DNA of 64,000 nucleotides from Rhizobium aethiopicum. Its GTDB lineage: Bacteria > Pseudomonadota > Alphaproteobacteria > Rhizobiales > Rhizobiaceae. Where the stretch lies: NCBI RefSeq assembly GCF_900094625.1, contig NZ_FMAJ01000002.1:1-64000 (forward strand), read 5' to 3'. Positions 16,726 through 26,701 of the stretch are shown here, in pieces (the stretch's first letter is position 1; each line of letters opens with the position of its first letter). The translations under genes and the position numbers were made by a program. The notes under the pieces were generated by a model. It saw nothing but the letters and a program-made list of their open reading frames with translations, did not search any database and was not told the DNA's origin.

Positions 16726-17505
16726 TCATGCGGTGGGCACCGTCCCACCGTCGATCACATGCTCCGTCCCCGTAATGGACGCCGCGCGGTCCGAGGCCAG
16801 GAACGCGATAAGGTCGGCGACTTCTCCCGGCTTGGCCGGCCGTCCGAGCGGTATGCCGCCAAGCGAGTCCATGATCGCCTGCACAGCTTCGTCGTAGCTG
16901 ATCCCGGCTTCCTCCGCGATACGCAGGGCGAGACCGTTGGATCCAGGATCGGCAATCCAACCGGGGGAGACCCGCACCACCCGCACGCCCTTGGGGGAGA
17001 CCTCCTTGGAGATGCTCTTGCTATAGGTGTTGAGCGCGCCCTTCGCCGATGCGTAGCCTGTCGTCGCCTGGTGCAGCGGAAGAATCCTCTGGATCGAGCT
17101 CACGTGGATGACGACCCCGCTTCCCTGGGCGATCATGCCGGGAATGAGAGCACGATCCAGTCTGACAGCCGGAAAGAAGTTGAGGTTGAATTCCTTTTCC
17201 CATTCGGCTTCGGTGAGCGCCGCGAAGCCACCTGAAGGTGCCGAAGAGCCGCCCAACACGTTCACGAGAATGTCGAGCCCGCCGAGCTCCCGGTGAACGG
17301 CGTCAACAACAGTCTGGACGCCGTTCAAGGTGGTCAGGTCGGCTTCGACGAACGCCGCGCCTGAGAAGTTCGCCGGCTTCTTGCGAGCAGTGGTCAGCAC
17401 ACGGGCGCCGAGTTCCTTGAACAGCGCGACCGTTGAAGCGCCCGCACCCGAGGTGCCGCCAGTGATGAGAGCCCGGCGGCCCTCCAGAGTAAGAAACGCA
17501 CTCAT
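16726..17505 (-). CDS. Short-chain dehydrogenase/reductase
   Basis: A classical SDR of 259 residues. It has the cofactor motif TGGTSGAG near residue 14, NVLGG (the NNAG equivalent), HVSSIQ with the catalytic serine, and YASAKG with Tyr and Lys. The C-terminal [10 protein letters not shown] is typical. The start at [11 protein letters not shown] overlaps the stop of the SnoaL-like gene (ATGA), so translation is probably coupled. The longer open frame upstream of this ATG is only the shadow of that gene. Substrate is unknown; control by the divergent LysR gene is inferred. Confidence 0.87.
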   Translation of the reverse strand: MSAFLTLEGRRALITGGTSGAGASTVALFKELGARVLTTARKKPANFSGAAFVEADLTTLNGVQTVVDAVHRELGGLDILVNVLGGSSAPSGGFAALTEAEWEKEFNLNFFPAVRLDRALIPGMIAQGSGVVIHVSSIQRILPLHQATTGYASAKGALNTYSKSISKEVSPKGVRVVRVSPGWIADPGSNGLALRIAEEAGISYDEAVQAIMDSLGGIPLGRPAKPGEVADLIAFLASDRAASITGTEHVIDGGTVPTA

Positions 17506-17831
17506 ACGGTGACCTCCAGTTCGGCGACCTTGTCGCCCGCAAGGACGAAGAAGAAGCGCAGATCGATTGGGCTGCCGGGGAAGGTGCCGTCGACATGGGC
17601 CGTCACCTGGGTCTTGCCGTTCTCCGTGCCGATGAAGAAGGGCTCCGTCGTGTAGGTGTAGAGCTGCCCTACTTCCACCATCCACGCCCGGATGGCATCG
17701 CGACCGCGATGGGTCTTGCCTTTATCCTTCACGACACCCGTTTCGGTAAAGGCGGCTGCAACAGCTTCCGGGCTACCCGTCCGGTCTGCCTCGAAATAGG
17801 CTTCGATGGCCCGCGGCAGTTTGATCGTCAT
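17502..17831 (-). CDS. SnoaL-like / NTF2-fold protein
   Basis: A 109-residue protein with the SnoaL/NTF2-like pattern: [20 protein letters not shown] at the N-terminus, then [11 protein letters not shown] and a closing [17 protein letters not shown] strand. Members are small isomerases, hydrolases or ligand-binding proteins; the activity here cannot be assigned. It is the first gene of a two-gene unit with the SDR, whose ATG overlaps its stop, and is divergent from a LysR regulator. Confidence 0.78.
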   Translation of the reverse strand: MTIKLPRAIEAYFEADRTGSPEAVAAAFTETGVVKDKGKTHRGRDAIRAWMVEVGQLYTYTTEPFFIGTENGKTQVTAHVDGTFPGSPIDLRFFFVLAGDKVAELEVTV

Positions 17832-17874
17832 TCGGTTCTCCTATTCGTGAAACAGCCTCTTCGGCGGCCGCTTG

Positions 17875-17891
17875 ATCTCCCTGCGAGATCG
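17875..17891. promoter_or_regulatory. Inverted repeat GATCTC-N5-GAGATC, candidate LysR operator
   Basis: A 6-5-6 perfect inverted repeat lies in the 138-base divergent region, 44 bases before the SnoaL start and 79 bases before the LysR start. Spacing and position suit a LysR-type site. Binding is not shown. Confidence 0.4.
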
Positions 17892-17969
17892 ACTGGTCCC
17901 AACTTAAATCACGCTCATTGACGGGATAAGCGGGATGAACGAGGATGTGACGTTGCGAAAAGAGGGACA

Positions 17970-18866
17970 ATGAACCGCTCCGTTCTTGCTGACCTTGATG
18001 CCGTCCTCAGCATCGCCCGCCTCGGATCGTTCAGGGCTGCTGCTCTGGATCTCGGCATGTCCACGACGGCCTTGAGCAATTCCATCTCGAAGCTCGAACA
18101 GCGCCTCGGCATCCGCCTGTTCAACCGGACGACGCGAAGCGTCTCGCTGACCGAGGCGGGCAAGACCTTTGTCGAACGTGTCGGACCGGCGGTGACCGAT
18201 ATTCATGACGCGATGCTGGCGGCCCAGTCGCTCCAGGAGGTTCCGACGGGCACGGTGCGCATCAACGCGTTTGCCACGGCGGCCCGAGAGGTTATGGAGC
18301 CGCTCATCCTCTCGTTCCTGCAGCGCTATCCCCAGGTGCATGTCGACCTGGTCACGGAAGGACGGATCGTCGATATCGTCGCGGCCGGTTTCGACCTGGG
18401 CCTGCGGCCGGCCGATCTCGTCCCGGCCGACATGATCGCCGTGCCTCTGGGCCTGAGGCGTAGCAATGCCGTCGTCGCATCGCCAGACTTCCTGCGCGTC
18501 CACGGCACGCCGACTGTACCGACCGACCTGTACCGGTTTCGCTGCATCCGCGCGCGTCTTCCCAACAACGCGCTGTTCCGATGGAAATTCGAGAAGGACG
18601 GGAATGCCGTTCAAGTAGACGTCCAGGGTTCAATCACTTTGGATGAGTCGAGCCTGGTTAAAATTGCGGCGCAGAACGGAGTAGGCCTCGGATACGTGAT
18701 GGAGGCGGATGTGCGCGAAGACATTGCGGCCGGTCGGCTTGTGCGCGTGCTGGAGGACTGGACGCCCTCGCTGGCGCCGCTGGCCCTATACTATCCAGGA
18801 AGGAAGAACCCGCCGGCAGCCTTCACTGCGTTCATTCAGGCGGCCCGCGATTTTGCCAGGGCGTGA
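17970..18866 (+). CDS. LysR-family transcriptional regulator
   Basis: A 298-residue LysR protein. The N-terminal winged helix reads [20 protein letters not shown] followed by [21 protein letters not shown] and [14 protein letters not shown]. The effector domain includes [20 protein letters not shown]. It is divergent from the SnoaL-SDR unit, so local regulation of that unit is the simplest reading. This subgroup commonly controls SDR or quinone-oxidoreductase genes. The inducer is unknown. Confidence 0.87.
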   Translation: MNRSVLADLDAVLSIARLGSFRAAALDLGMSTTALSNSISKLEQRLGIRLFNRTTRSVSLTEAGKTFVERVGPAVTDIHDAMLAAQSLQEVPTGTVRINAFATAAREVMEPLILSFLQRYPQVHVDLVTEGRIVDIVAAGFDLGLRPADLVPADMIAVPLGLRRSNAVVASPDFLRVHGTPTVPTDLYRFRCIRARLPNNALFRWKFEKDGNAVQVDVQGSITLDESSLVKIAAQNGVGLGYVMEADVREDIAAGRLVRVLEDWTPSLAPLALYYPGRKNPPAAFTAFIQAARDFARA

Positions 18867-19045
18867 TCGGCAGACGAGGGGAACCGCATCTTCGCGCGGC
18901 CCCTGCACAGGTGCCTTTCGGGTGCCCGCGTCTGTCTTCGGAATTGTTGGCTTTTTATTGAATATGTTTGCAAATACTCCGGCTCGAGGGGCGATCTAAA
19001 TCTGGACAAGCGAGTTCATCTCGTGACCACGAAGCGGAGACTGCC

Positions 19046-19402
19046 ATGTACCAGCGTACGGTTCTCATTGTCGAAGACGAATTCCTGATCAGAATAATGC
19101 TTGCCGACACTCTTGCCGACGAGGGCTACGACGTCGTCGAAGCCGGTAACGTCCTGGAGGCCGTAGCCGTCCTCGGCCAGCGGAAGATCGACGCGGTCGT
19201 CACGGACGTCGACAGGCCCGGAGGGCTAAGCGGTCTCGATCTCGCCAGGATGATCTCGTCCACCCACGTGAACGTGCCGGTGATCATCGCATCGGGTAGA
19301 CACCGGTTGTCGACCGACGAGCTGCCACGCGATACCGTCTTCATTCCGAAGCCGTACGGGATGGACGTCATCGCTGCGAAGGTCGGAGAGATAACCGGGT
19401 GA
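19046..19402 (+). CDS. Single-domain response regulator (CheY-like receiver)
   Basis: A 118-residue receiver with no output domain. The acidic pair is E10-D11 (LIVEDEF), the phospho-acceptor is D54 (VVTDVDRPGG), the conserved Thr/Ser is in VIIASG and the lysine is in FIPKPYG. Such stand-alone receivers are numerous in rhizobia and work as phosphate shuttles or sinks. No kinase gene is adjacent. The start at MYQRTV was chosen over an upstream ATG because homology begins there, although the ribosome binding site (GGAGACTGCC) is modest. Confidence 0.85.
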   Translation: MYQRTVLIVEDEFLIRIMLADTLADEGYDVVEAGNVLEAVAVLGQRKIDAVVTDVDRPGGLSGLDLARMISSTHVNVPVIIASGRHRLSTDELPRDTVFIPKPYGMDVIAAKVGEITG

Positions 19403-19422
19403 GACGAGTTGCGGATGACCGC

Positions 19423-19640
19423 TTAGAAGAATTCACCGACTCTACCTGACTGGAAGACGATCTCCGGGTCGCCTTCCTCGCCAACCACTGGATCGCCTTC
19501 GCTCTTCCAGGCCACGACGCCCGCATGCTGTACAGCCAGGCTTCGTGCCTCCTCGACGGCGGCTTCCTCGTTAGAGGCGACTCGCGGTTCGAAGGCTCTT
19601 ACGGCTGGTTTCGGTCGTATGTGGCGATGCAGACCTAAAA
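19423..19640 (-). pseudogene. Possible truncated small hypothetical gene next to the tRNA
   Basis: A minus-strand frame ends at 19423 and reads like a small rhizobial protein: ASNEEAAVEEARSLAVQHAG then VVAWKSEGDPVVGEEGDPEI and a final GRVGEFF. It has no ATG, GTG or TTG start with a ribosome binding site. Towards its 5' side it runs straight into the tRNA-Arg gene. It may be a 5'-truncated gene left by recombination at the tRNA, or may not be real. Confidence 0.3.
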
Positions 19641-19644
19641 TGAA

Positions 19645-19721
19645 TGGCGCACCCGACAGGATTCGAACCTGTGACCTTTGGAATCGGAATCCAACACTCT
19701 ATCCAGCTGAGCTACGGGTGC
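19645..19721 (-). tRNA. tRNA-Arg (anticodon CCG)
   Basis: A 77-base cloverleaf. The acceptor GCACCCG pairs with CGGGTGC, the D-arm is AGCTCAGCTGGATAGAG, the anticodon stem TTGGA/TCCAA encloses TTCCGAT with anticodon CCG, and the T-arm contains GGTTCGAATCC. CCA is encoded at the 3' end (19647-19645). It reads CGG arginine codons. Confidence 0.96.
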
Positions 19722-19922
19722 ATGCCTGAGGCGGTTTGAATCGCCTGTCCGATGGGTGGTTCTTAGCCTAGCTTGCGGCCGGCTTCAATCGTGAAATTCT
19801 CAGAAATACTGATGCTTGTGGTTTGGCGCGTGTTTTTATCCGTCAGCCTGGGGAACGGCACAAAAAACCCCGCCGGCCTTGCGGGCGGCGGAGCGGGTGG
19901 TCATGGAGTTATCGGATAGCGG
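19722..19922. other. Intergenic region upstream of the tRNA
   Basis: About 200 bases with no gene. AAAAAACCCCGCCGGCCTTG followed by CGGGCGGCGGAGCGGG near 19862-19898 could form a GC-rich hairpin with a T-run on the minus strand. This would make a plausible terminator for the xylFHG operon, whose last gene ends at 19923. Confidence 0.4.
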
Positions 19923-20705
<783 letters not shown>

Positions 20706-20719
20706 GTCTAGGGCTCCTC

Positions 20720-22033
20720 TCACTTGGCACGGGCGCGGTAGACGGTGTCGAGCCAGACCGCCACGACAAGGACGGTGCCGACGACGACGCTCTGCAGCGG
20801 CGTGTCGACATGCGCGAGAACCATGCCCGATTGCAGCGACTGCATGACGAGCGCGCCGAGCATGGCGCCGGCGATGGTGCCGGTGCCGCCCGCCAGCGAC
20901 GTTCCGCCGATCACGGCGGCGGCGATGGTGTAGAGCTCGTCGAGCGTGCCCTGCGCATTGGTGGCGGCGTTGAGGCGGGCGGTCGAGATCGCCGCCGCAA
21001 CGGCTGCGAGAATGCCCATCAGCGCGAAGATGCGGACCGTCACCCAGCGGGTCTTGATGCCGGCGAGTTCGGCCGCCTCGGGATTGCCGCCGATCGCGAA
21101 GACATAGCGGCCGAAGCGCAGCCTCGTGGCGATGAAGGTCATTATGATGCCGACGACGATGGCGATCAGCACCGGCACGGCGATGCCGTAGGGAATATCG
21201 AGGCCTGTTTCAGGCCAGGGGATATTGTTGGCCTCGGCATAACGCTTGGCGATGTTGATCGGCCAATAATAGCTGTTGGCGATCGAGACGGCGCCGAGGA
21301 TCAGCACGCAGCTGAGGCTCGCGAGGAAATATTCCGCCCAGACCGGCCGCAGCGGAAAGCCGAAGCGGCGGCGCTGCCGGCGTGAGCCGACGATGCTGGC
21401 GATGACGAAGAGGCAGGCGGCGATGCCGACGACCCAGCTCCAGGTGGCGCCGATTGAGCCCTCCGCGCCGCCCCCCATGATGCGGAAGGTCTGGTCCATC
21501 GGCGCGACTGTCTGGCCGCTGGTGACGAGCCAGGTCGCGCCACGCCAGACGAGCAGGCCGCCGAGGGTGACGATGAAGGAGGGAACGTTCAGGAAGGCGA
21601 TGATGATGCCCTGGAACGCGCCGATCAGGCAGCCGGCGATCAAGCCAACGAGAAGGGTGATCGCCCAGGTGAAGGGGCTGTCGAAGCCCAGATATTGCGG
21701 CAGGATCTGCGCCTGGGTGACACCCATGATCATGCCGCAGAGGCCGAGCACGGAGCCGACGGACAGGTCGATGTTGCGGGTGACGATGATCAGCACCATG
21801 CCCGTCGTCATGATCGCGATGTCGGTCGTCTGGACCGAGAGGTTCCAGAGATTGCGCGGGGTCAGGAACAGGCCGCCGGTGATGATGTGGAAACCGATCC
21901 AGATGATGATGAGCGCGCCGACCATGCCGAGCAGGCGCGTGTCGATCTCGGTCGCGCGGAAAAAGCGGGCCACCGGATTGGCTTCCGCCGCTCGTGGTCC
22001 GCTTGAAGTCGTTGCTTTTAACATATCGGCCAT
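20720..22033 (-). CDS. xylH: Xylose-type sugar ABC transporter permease
   Basis: An inner-membrane permease of about 437 residues, longer than RbsC-type proteins and close to XylH. Hallmarks are [14 protein letters not shown], a [13 protein letters not shown] segment, the ATPase-coupling loop [15 protein letters not shown] and [13 protein letters not shown]. An extended central loop (about residues 220-290) also fits XylH. The start at MADMLKATT follows GGGGGAAC at a rather long spacing; an ATG three codons later and one 25 codons earlier are alternatives. It lies between the binding-protein and ATPase genes. Confidence 0.82.
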   Translation of the reverse strand: MADMLKATTSSGPRAAEANPVARFFRATEIDTRLLGMVGALIIIWIGFHIITGGLFLTPRNLWNLSVQTTDIAIMTTGMVLIIVTRNIDLSVGSVLGLCGMIMGVTQAQILPQYLGFDSPFTWAITLLVGLIAGCLIGAFQGIIIAFLNVPSFIVTLGGLLVWRGATWLVTSGQTVAPMDQTFRIMGGGAEGSIGATWSWVVGIAACLFVIASIVGSRRQRRRFGFPLRPVWAEYFLASLSCVLILGAVSIANSYYWPINIAKRYAEANNIPWPETGLDIPYGIAVPVLIAIVVGIIMTFIATRLRFGRYVFAIGGNPEAAELAGIKTRWVTVRIFALMGILAAVAAAISTARLNAATNAQGTLDELYTIAAAVIGGTSLAGGTGTIAGAMLGALVMQSLQSGMVLAHVDTPLQSVVVGTVLVVAVWLDTVYRARAK

Positions 22034-22241
22034 GGGTTTTGCCGTTCCCCCATTTGTTTGGACGGCTGCGCCGGCGCGCAAGAGGCTGCCAACGGCGTCA
22101 TTCGTCAAGTCTTCAATTGACCATCGCGATGCTTCCGGAAACCGGTCGCGTGGCGTCGCGACTCTCTTCCGGCAGGGAATGCAAGTCTTCGATGGTGCGG
22201 CGAGGCGGAGAAAACTTCGTCGTTGGAATTCCCGTCCGCAG

Positions 22242-22274
22242 CCGGCGCCGCAACGGTATCCGCTGCGGCGCCGG
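22242..22274 (-). terminator. Intercistronic hairpin after xylF
   Basis: A perfect 11-bp GC-rich stem (CCGGCGCCGCA with its complement) around an 11-base loop lies about 20 bases after the xylF stop, inside a 261-base gap before the permease gene. There is no T-run. It may stabilise the 3' end of the binding-protein mRNA or lower read-through. Confidence 0.5.
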
Positions 22275-22294
22275 TATTTCAGTTCAGTGCCGGC

Positions 22295-23335
22295 TTACTT
22301 GCAGGCAGCAACCGTGTCGGCCTTGACGCCCTGGCAGGCTTCAGCCTTGGAAATCCAGCCGGCGTCGATGACGACGTTCAGATTGTCCTTGGTGATGGCA
22401 AGCGGCTTCAGGAATACGGACTGCATTTCCACGCCCTTCGGGCCGCCCTTGAAGGCCTGGACACCGTCGACCTTGCTCATGTCCTTGCCGCCGGCGAGGT
22501 CGAGAGCGATTTCGGCGGCGCGCTTGCCGAGTTCGCGGCTGTCTTTCCAGACGGAAACCGTCTGCGTGCCGAGCGCGATGCGGTTCAGCGCCGCCTTGTC
22601 ACCGTCCTGGCCGGAAACCGGAACGGAGCCGGCGAGGCCCTGGGCGTCGAGCGCTGCGATCGCGCCGCCGGCCGTGCCGTCGTTGGAGGCGACAACGGCG
22701 TCAACCTTGTTGTTGTTGGCGGTCAGGAACTGCTCCATGTTACGCTGGGCGTTCTCCGGCAGCCAGCCGTCTGTGTAGGCCTCGCCGACATTCTTGATCT
22801 TGCCGGCGTCGATCGCGGCCTTCAGCACTTCCTGCTGGCCAGAGAACAGGAAGTCGGCATTCGGGTCGGAAGAAGAGCCCTTGATGAAGACGTAGTTGCC
22901 TTCCGGCTTCACCTTGAAGACGCCCTCGGCCTGCAGGCGGCCGACTTCCTTGTTGTCGAAGGTGATGTAGAAGGCCGCCGGATTTTCAATCAAGCGGTCG
23001 TAGCCGACGACCGGAATGCCTTCGGCGGCCGCCTTTTCGATCGCCGGGCCGATCGCGTCGGAATCCTGGGCGAGGATGATCAGCGCGTTGGCGCCCTGCG
23101 AGATCAGCGATTCGACGTCGGTCAACTGCTTTGCTGCCGAGGATTGCGCGTCAGCGGAAATATATTTGGCGCCCTTGGCTTCGAGAGCCTTCTTGATGGC
23201 GGCTTCGTCGGTCTTCCAGCGTTCTTCCTGGAAATTCGACCAGGAAACGCCGACGACGAGATCGGCAGCCATGGCGGCAGTATGCACGGAAACGAGAATG
23301 GCGGCACCGGCCATCAGTTTCAAAATAGACTTCAT
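22295..23335 (-). CDS. xylF: D-xylose-type periplasmic binding protein
   Basis: Binds a sugar, most likely D-xylose, in the periplasm. The start at [10 protein letters not shown] gives a signal peptide ending AAMAAD. The mature protein follows the E. coli XylF pattern closely: EERWKTD (XylF has LERWQKD), [46 protein letters not shown] and [13 protein letters not shown]. Length is 346 residues. AGGACAATT precedes the ATG. It is the first gene of the operon and is divergent from a ROK regulator, with operator sites between. A binder of another pentose is the alternative. Confidence 0.88.
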   Translation of the reverse strand: MKSILKLMAGAAILVSVHTAAMAADLVVGVSWSNFQEERWKTDEAAIKKALEAKGAKYISADAQSSAAKQLTDVESLISQGANALIILAQDSDAIGPAIEKAAAEGIPVVGYDRLIENPAAFYITFDNKEVGRLQAEGVFKVKPEGNYVFIKGSSSDPNADFLFSGQQEVLKAAIDAGKIKNVGEAYTDGWLPENAQRNMEQFLTANNNKVDAVVASNDGTAGGAIAALDAQGLAGSVPVSGQDGDKAALNRIALGTQTVSVWKDSRELGKRAAEIALDLAGGKDMSKVDGVQAFKGGPKGVEMQSVFLKPLAITKDNLNVVIDAGWISKAEACQGVKADTVAACK

Positions 23336-23399
23336 AATTGTCCTCCCGAGTGAGTAGCGACCGGCCCAGCCCATGCTTCCTCCGGCCACCGCGAAAGCT

Positions 23400-23439
23400 G
23401 TCGAGAAACAATTCGATTTTTTTCTCGACAGTCGAGAAA
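23400..23439. promoter_or_regulatory. ROK-repressor operator sites upstream of xylF
   Basis: TTTCTCGAC-A-GTCGAGAAA at 23421-23439 is a perfect 9-1-9 palindrome. A further half-site GTCGAGAAA occurs at 23400-23408, exactly 31 bases (about three helical turns) from the matching half-site. They lie about 65-105 bases upstream of xylF in the region shared with the divergent ROK gene. The assignment to that ROK protein is inferred from position. Confidence 0.7.
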
Positions 23440-23629
23440 TTAACTGTCAGAGATTTTTTCAGCTGTCAACACTGGACTACCGGCTTAATTCACTTGCGCA
23501 GAAGCGGGCGGGGATGCAGTGGAGGCGAGGGGCGGAGCCAGAGCATGATGCCGAAAAGTATGAGCGGTTTTCTCATGACATCGTGCGTCTGACGATTAAA
23601 CTGAGAGCAGAGGGAAGAGGGCGGCATTC

Positions 23630-24853
23630 ATGCTGACCAAGTCGAGCACGGAGCTGGTCCGGCAGAGAAACAGCGTGCTCGTGCTGTCCGTGCTGCGCCG
23701 CCACGGCGCGCTCGCCCATACCGAAATCTCCGATTTCACCGGCCTTTCCTCGGCCACCATCTCGGCGATCACAGCCGATCTCGAACGCGCCCAGATCATC
23801 GAAAAATCCGAGCAGCAGGCAGCGAGCGGCCGCGGCCGGCCACGCGTGCTTCTGCGCCAGCGGCGCGACTGCGGTTATCTGATCGTCATCGTCATCTCCT
23901 CGGATGCCGTGCAATATTCGCTGGTGGATTATGCCGGTAAGCTGATCGATCGCTTCAGCGAGGAGCGCTCGCATGATCCGTCAGGTGCGGCTCGCTTCGT
24001 CGCGGGGGTACAAGCCGGGCTCTTGCGCATTCTCGATCGCTCCCGGATTTCCCAGGAAAAGGTGCTGCTGATCTCGATCAGTAGTAAAGGCCTCGTCGCT
24101 TCCGACGAACCGGTGCTTCTGTGGTCGCCGATCTTCGGCAGCGACCAGATCGATTTCGAATCGGCGCTGCGGCCGGAATGGCAGGCCAAGGTCATCCTCG
24201 ACAATGAGACGCTGCTCGTCGCCGCCGCCCTCGGCGCGCGTGAGGAGATCGCCAAGGGCGCCGATTTCCGCTCGCTCGCTGCCCTTTCGCTCGGCCACAG
24301 CATTGGCCTCGGCATCGTCAGGCGCGGCAATCAGACAGGCCAGGAAATTTCGGCCGCCAATTTCGGCCACATGCTGCATATGGCGGGTGGCGGCCTCTGC
24401 CGCTGCGGCACGCGCGGCTGCATCGAGGCCTATGCCGGCTTCTATGCCATCCTGCGCACCGCCTTCGAGGTGCCGCTCGATACCATTCCGGCCAAATTCG
24501 TGCCGGTCGCCGAACTCGACAAGATCGCCGCCCGCGCCCGCCAGGGCCACCGCACCTCCGCCTTCGCCTTTCGCCAGGCAGGCCTGGCGCTGGGCAACGG
24601 CTTGTCGCGTATGCTCAGCCTCACCGAACGCATGCCAATCGCCATCACCGGCCCGGGCACGCGCTATTACGATCTGCTGCGGCAGGGGATCGAGGAGGGC
24701 CTCGGCCAGTCGCATGTCGTGCGCATGGAGGGCATGCCCGAAATCCGCGTCGTCCCCGACGAACCGATCCTCGTCTTCGAAGGCCATCTCAACCGGGCGC
24801 TGTCGGTGATCGACCAGGATATCGTGATATCGGGGGGGCAGGGCGGGGAGTAG
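23630..24853 (+). CDS. ROK-family transcriptional repressor (XylR-like)
   Basis: A 407-residue ROK regulator. The N-terminal helix-turn-helix (HTEISDFTGLSSATISAITA) is followed by a wing containing GRGRPRV. The sugar-kinase-like fold carries the ROK zinc signature CRCGTRGCIEAYAG. It lies head-to-head with xylFHG, so repression of xylose uptake relieved by sugar is the likely role. A hairpin with a T-containing tail follows the gene. Whether the kinase-fold sugar pocket is intact cannot be judged by eye. Confidence 0.85.
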   Translation: MLTKSSTELVRQRNSVLVLSVLRRHGALAHTEISDFTGLSSATISAITADLERAQIIEKSEQQAASGRGRPRVLLRQRRDCGYLIVIVISSDAVQYSLVDYAGKLIDRFSEERSHDPSGAARFVAGVQAGLLRILDRSRISQEKVLLISISSKGLVASDEPVLLWSPIFGSDQIDFESALRPEWQAKVILDNETLLVAAALGAREEIAKGADFRSLAALSLGHSIGLGIVRRGNQTGQEISAANFGHMLHMAGGGLCRCGTRGCIEAYAGFYAILRTAFEVPLDTIPAKFVPVAELDKIAARARQGHRTSAFAFRQAGLALGNGLSRMLSLTERMPIAITGPGTRYYDLLRQGIEEGLGQSHVVRMEGMPEIRVVPDEPILVFEGHLNRALSVIDQDIVISGGQGGE

Positions 24854-24861
24854 GGCTAAAA

Positions 24862-24900
24862 CCTTCCCCAACCCCGCTCTAGAAGGGGAGGGTCTTTGCT
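24862..24900 (+). terminator. Hairpin after the ROK gene
   Basis: CCTTCCCC (24862-24869) pairs with GGGGAGGG (24885-24892) through one G-T wobble and is followed by TCTTTGCTT. It begins 9 bases after the stop codon and is a moderate rho-independent terminator. Confidence 0.5.
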
Positions 24901-24925
24901 TCATACGCCCGCAAGGCTCTATAAC

Positions 24926-24952
24926 GCAAAACGGCCGGGCGTTTGCCCGGCC
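24926..24952 (-). terminator. Terminator of the inositol dehydrogenase gene
   Basis: GGCCGGGC-GTTT-GCCCGGCC (24933-24952) is a perfect 8-bp stem with a 4-base loop. On the minus strand it is followed by GTTTTGCG. It lies 35 bases after the stop at 24987. Confidence 0.7.
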
Positions 24953-24986
24953 ATCTCATGCACGGCGTACGGTCGGGAGAGGGCCG

Positions 24987-25979
24987 TCAGCCGATCTTGA
25001 TGAGCCTGCCTTCCTTGACCGACTGCACGGCGGCGTCGGCGAGCGCCAGCGCTGCCAGGCCGTCGGCGCCGGAGGGAGAGATCTTCGTGCCCTTTTCGAT
25101 GGCGGCAATGAAGGCGGCGATTTCGTTGGCATAGGCTTCGGTGTAGCGGGTCATGAAGAAATCGTGCAGCGGCGGGCGGGTGTAGCCGTCGCCATTTGCC
25201 ACTTCGATCGAGACCGGGCGCTGGTTTTCGGCCGCCGCCATGCCCTTCGCGCCGTGCACTTCGATGCGCTGGTCGTAGCCATAGGTGGCGCGGCGGGAGT
25301 TGGAGATGACGGCCTGCTTGCCCGAGGCCGTCTGCAGGATCACCGAGACGCTGTCATAATCGCCGGCTTCGCCGATCGCCTTGTCGACGAGTACGGCCGC
25401 GGTCGCCAGCACCGAGACCGGCTCTTCGCCGAGCAGGAAGCGGGCCATGTCGAAATCGTGAATCGTCATGTCGCGGAAGATGCCGCCCGAGCGCTTGATA
25501 TAATCGACCGGCGGGGCGCCGGGATCGCGCGAGGTGATCGTCACCATTTCGACATCGCCGATCTTGCCGTCGTCGATCACCTTGCGGACTGCCATGAAAT
25601 GTGGGTCGAAGCGGCGGTTGAAGCCGACCATCAGCTTGGCGCCGGTCTGTTCCACCACCTTGATGCAGGCCTTCACGCGCTCGACGTCGAGATCGATCGG
25701 CTTTTCGCAGAAGATCGCCTTGCCGGCGCGGGCGAAGCGCTCGATCAGATCGGCATGCGTGTCCGTCGGCGTGCAGACGACGACAGCGTCGATATCGCGA
25801 GCGGCTTCGATCGCTTCAATGGTGCGCACTTCGCAGCCATAGGCCGAAGCGATCGCCTCGGCGGCCTGCGGAAAGGCGTCCGCCACCGCAACCAGCGTCG
25901 CATTGGTGTCGCCGCTGACGGCCTTCGCATGAACCTTGCCGATGCGACCGGCGCCGAGAAGACCAAATCTTACAGTCAT
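24987..25979 (-). CDS. idhA: myo-Inositol 2-dehydrogenase (Gfo/Idh/MocA family)
   Basis: Oxidises myo-inositol to 2-keto-myo-inositol with NAD+, the first step of inositol catabolism in rhizobia. The N-terminal Rossmann motif is GLLGAGRIGKVHAKA, the catalytic lysine is K93 in CEKPIDLD, and the active-site block GIFRDMTIHDFDMARF provides the Asp and His. The length of 330 matches the S. meliloti IdhA I recall. AGGAGGTTGAAATG gives a strong start. No other iol gene is adjacent, so a related sugar dehydrogenase cannot be fully excluded. Confidence 0.85.
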   Translation of the reverse strand: MTVRFGLLGAGRIGKVHAKAVSGDTNATLVAVADAFPQAAEAIASAYGCEVRTIEAIEAARDIDAVVVCTPTDTHADLIERFARAGKAIFCEKPIDLDVERVKACIKVVEQTGAKLMVGFNRRFDPHFMAVRKVIDDGKIGDVEMVTITSRDPGAPPVDYIKRSGGIFRDMTIHDFDMARFLLGEEPVSVLATAAVLVDKAIGEAGDYDSVSVILQTASGKQAVISNSRRATYGYDQRIEVHGAKGMAAAENQRPVSIEVANGDGYTRPPLHDFFMTRYTEAYANEIAAFIAAIEKGTKISPSGADGLAALALADAAVQSVKEGRLIKIG

Positions 25980-26253
25980 TTCAACCTCCTTGAATCCGGA
26001 ACAAATAGACCGAATTACTTAAAATCTGGAATTTTCATTCCACCTTCTCAGCGTCGCGTCAAGCCCGCGGATCTTTCACATTTGCAAGATTCGAACCAGA
26101 GCCTTTGCTGGTCAGATGGAAACGCGCTGCCGGCCGGCCGAACATTCGATACCGATTGCGCCAACAGAATGCTTTAATCTGGCTGGGAAAGGCTTTAGAG
26201 ACAAGCGCGGCACAGGCCGAGGGCAGTGCGACACAAGTGACCGCGGGGCAGAG

Positions 26254-26583
26254 ATGCAACTAATCGATCCGAACCATCCGGCTTACCGGCGCCTCTGGGT
26301 GCGAATTGCCATCGTTGCCGTCTGCTTCGCCTGGGCCACGGTCGAATTTGTTACCGGCGACCCCTTCTGGGGCGTGATATCGGGCGGGGCGGGCGCCTAT
26401 GCGTTCTATGTATTGTTCTGGACCTTCGATCCGCAGCCTCAGACCGCCGAACCGGTCGTCCAGCCTGACGCCGAGGAAGAGGACGAGCCGGGGACGGCGA
26501 CAATCGTCACACCCGATGACGTAAACGGGGACGAGCCGGCAGCAGACGACGAGAAGAAAGCCGAAGAGAAGAAGGCCGAATAA
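26254..26583 (+). CDS. Small membrane protein with acidic C-terminal tail
   Basis: A 109-residue protein I cannot assign to a named family. It has two hydrophobic segments (around IAIVAVCFAWATVEFV and GVISGGAGAYAFYVLFW). A cytoplasmic-type tail rich in Asp, Glu and Lys follows, ending in short DEKKAEEKKAE repeats. The start at MQLIDPNHPAY follows GGGGCAGAG; a longer frame to 26116 lacks such a signal. A small inner-membrane protein is the most that can be said. Confidence 0.65.
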   Translation: MQLIDPNHPAYRRLWVRIAIVAVCFAWATVEFVTGDPFWGVISGGAGAYAFYVLFWTFDPQPQTAEPVVQPDAEEEDEPGTATIVTPDDVNGDEPAADDEKKAEEKKAE

Positions 26584-26701
26584 TCAAGCGGGCCGCGATC
26601 TTTCCGATGCGCGCCACGCTTGACGTCTTTGTTGGCGTTCTCGCAAAACCGATGCGCGGCTTCGCGTACGGCCAGCCGCATACCGGCGCATTCCCGTTCT
26701 G

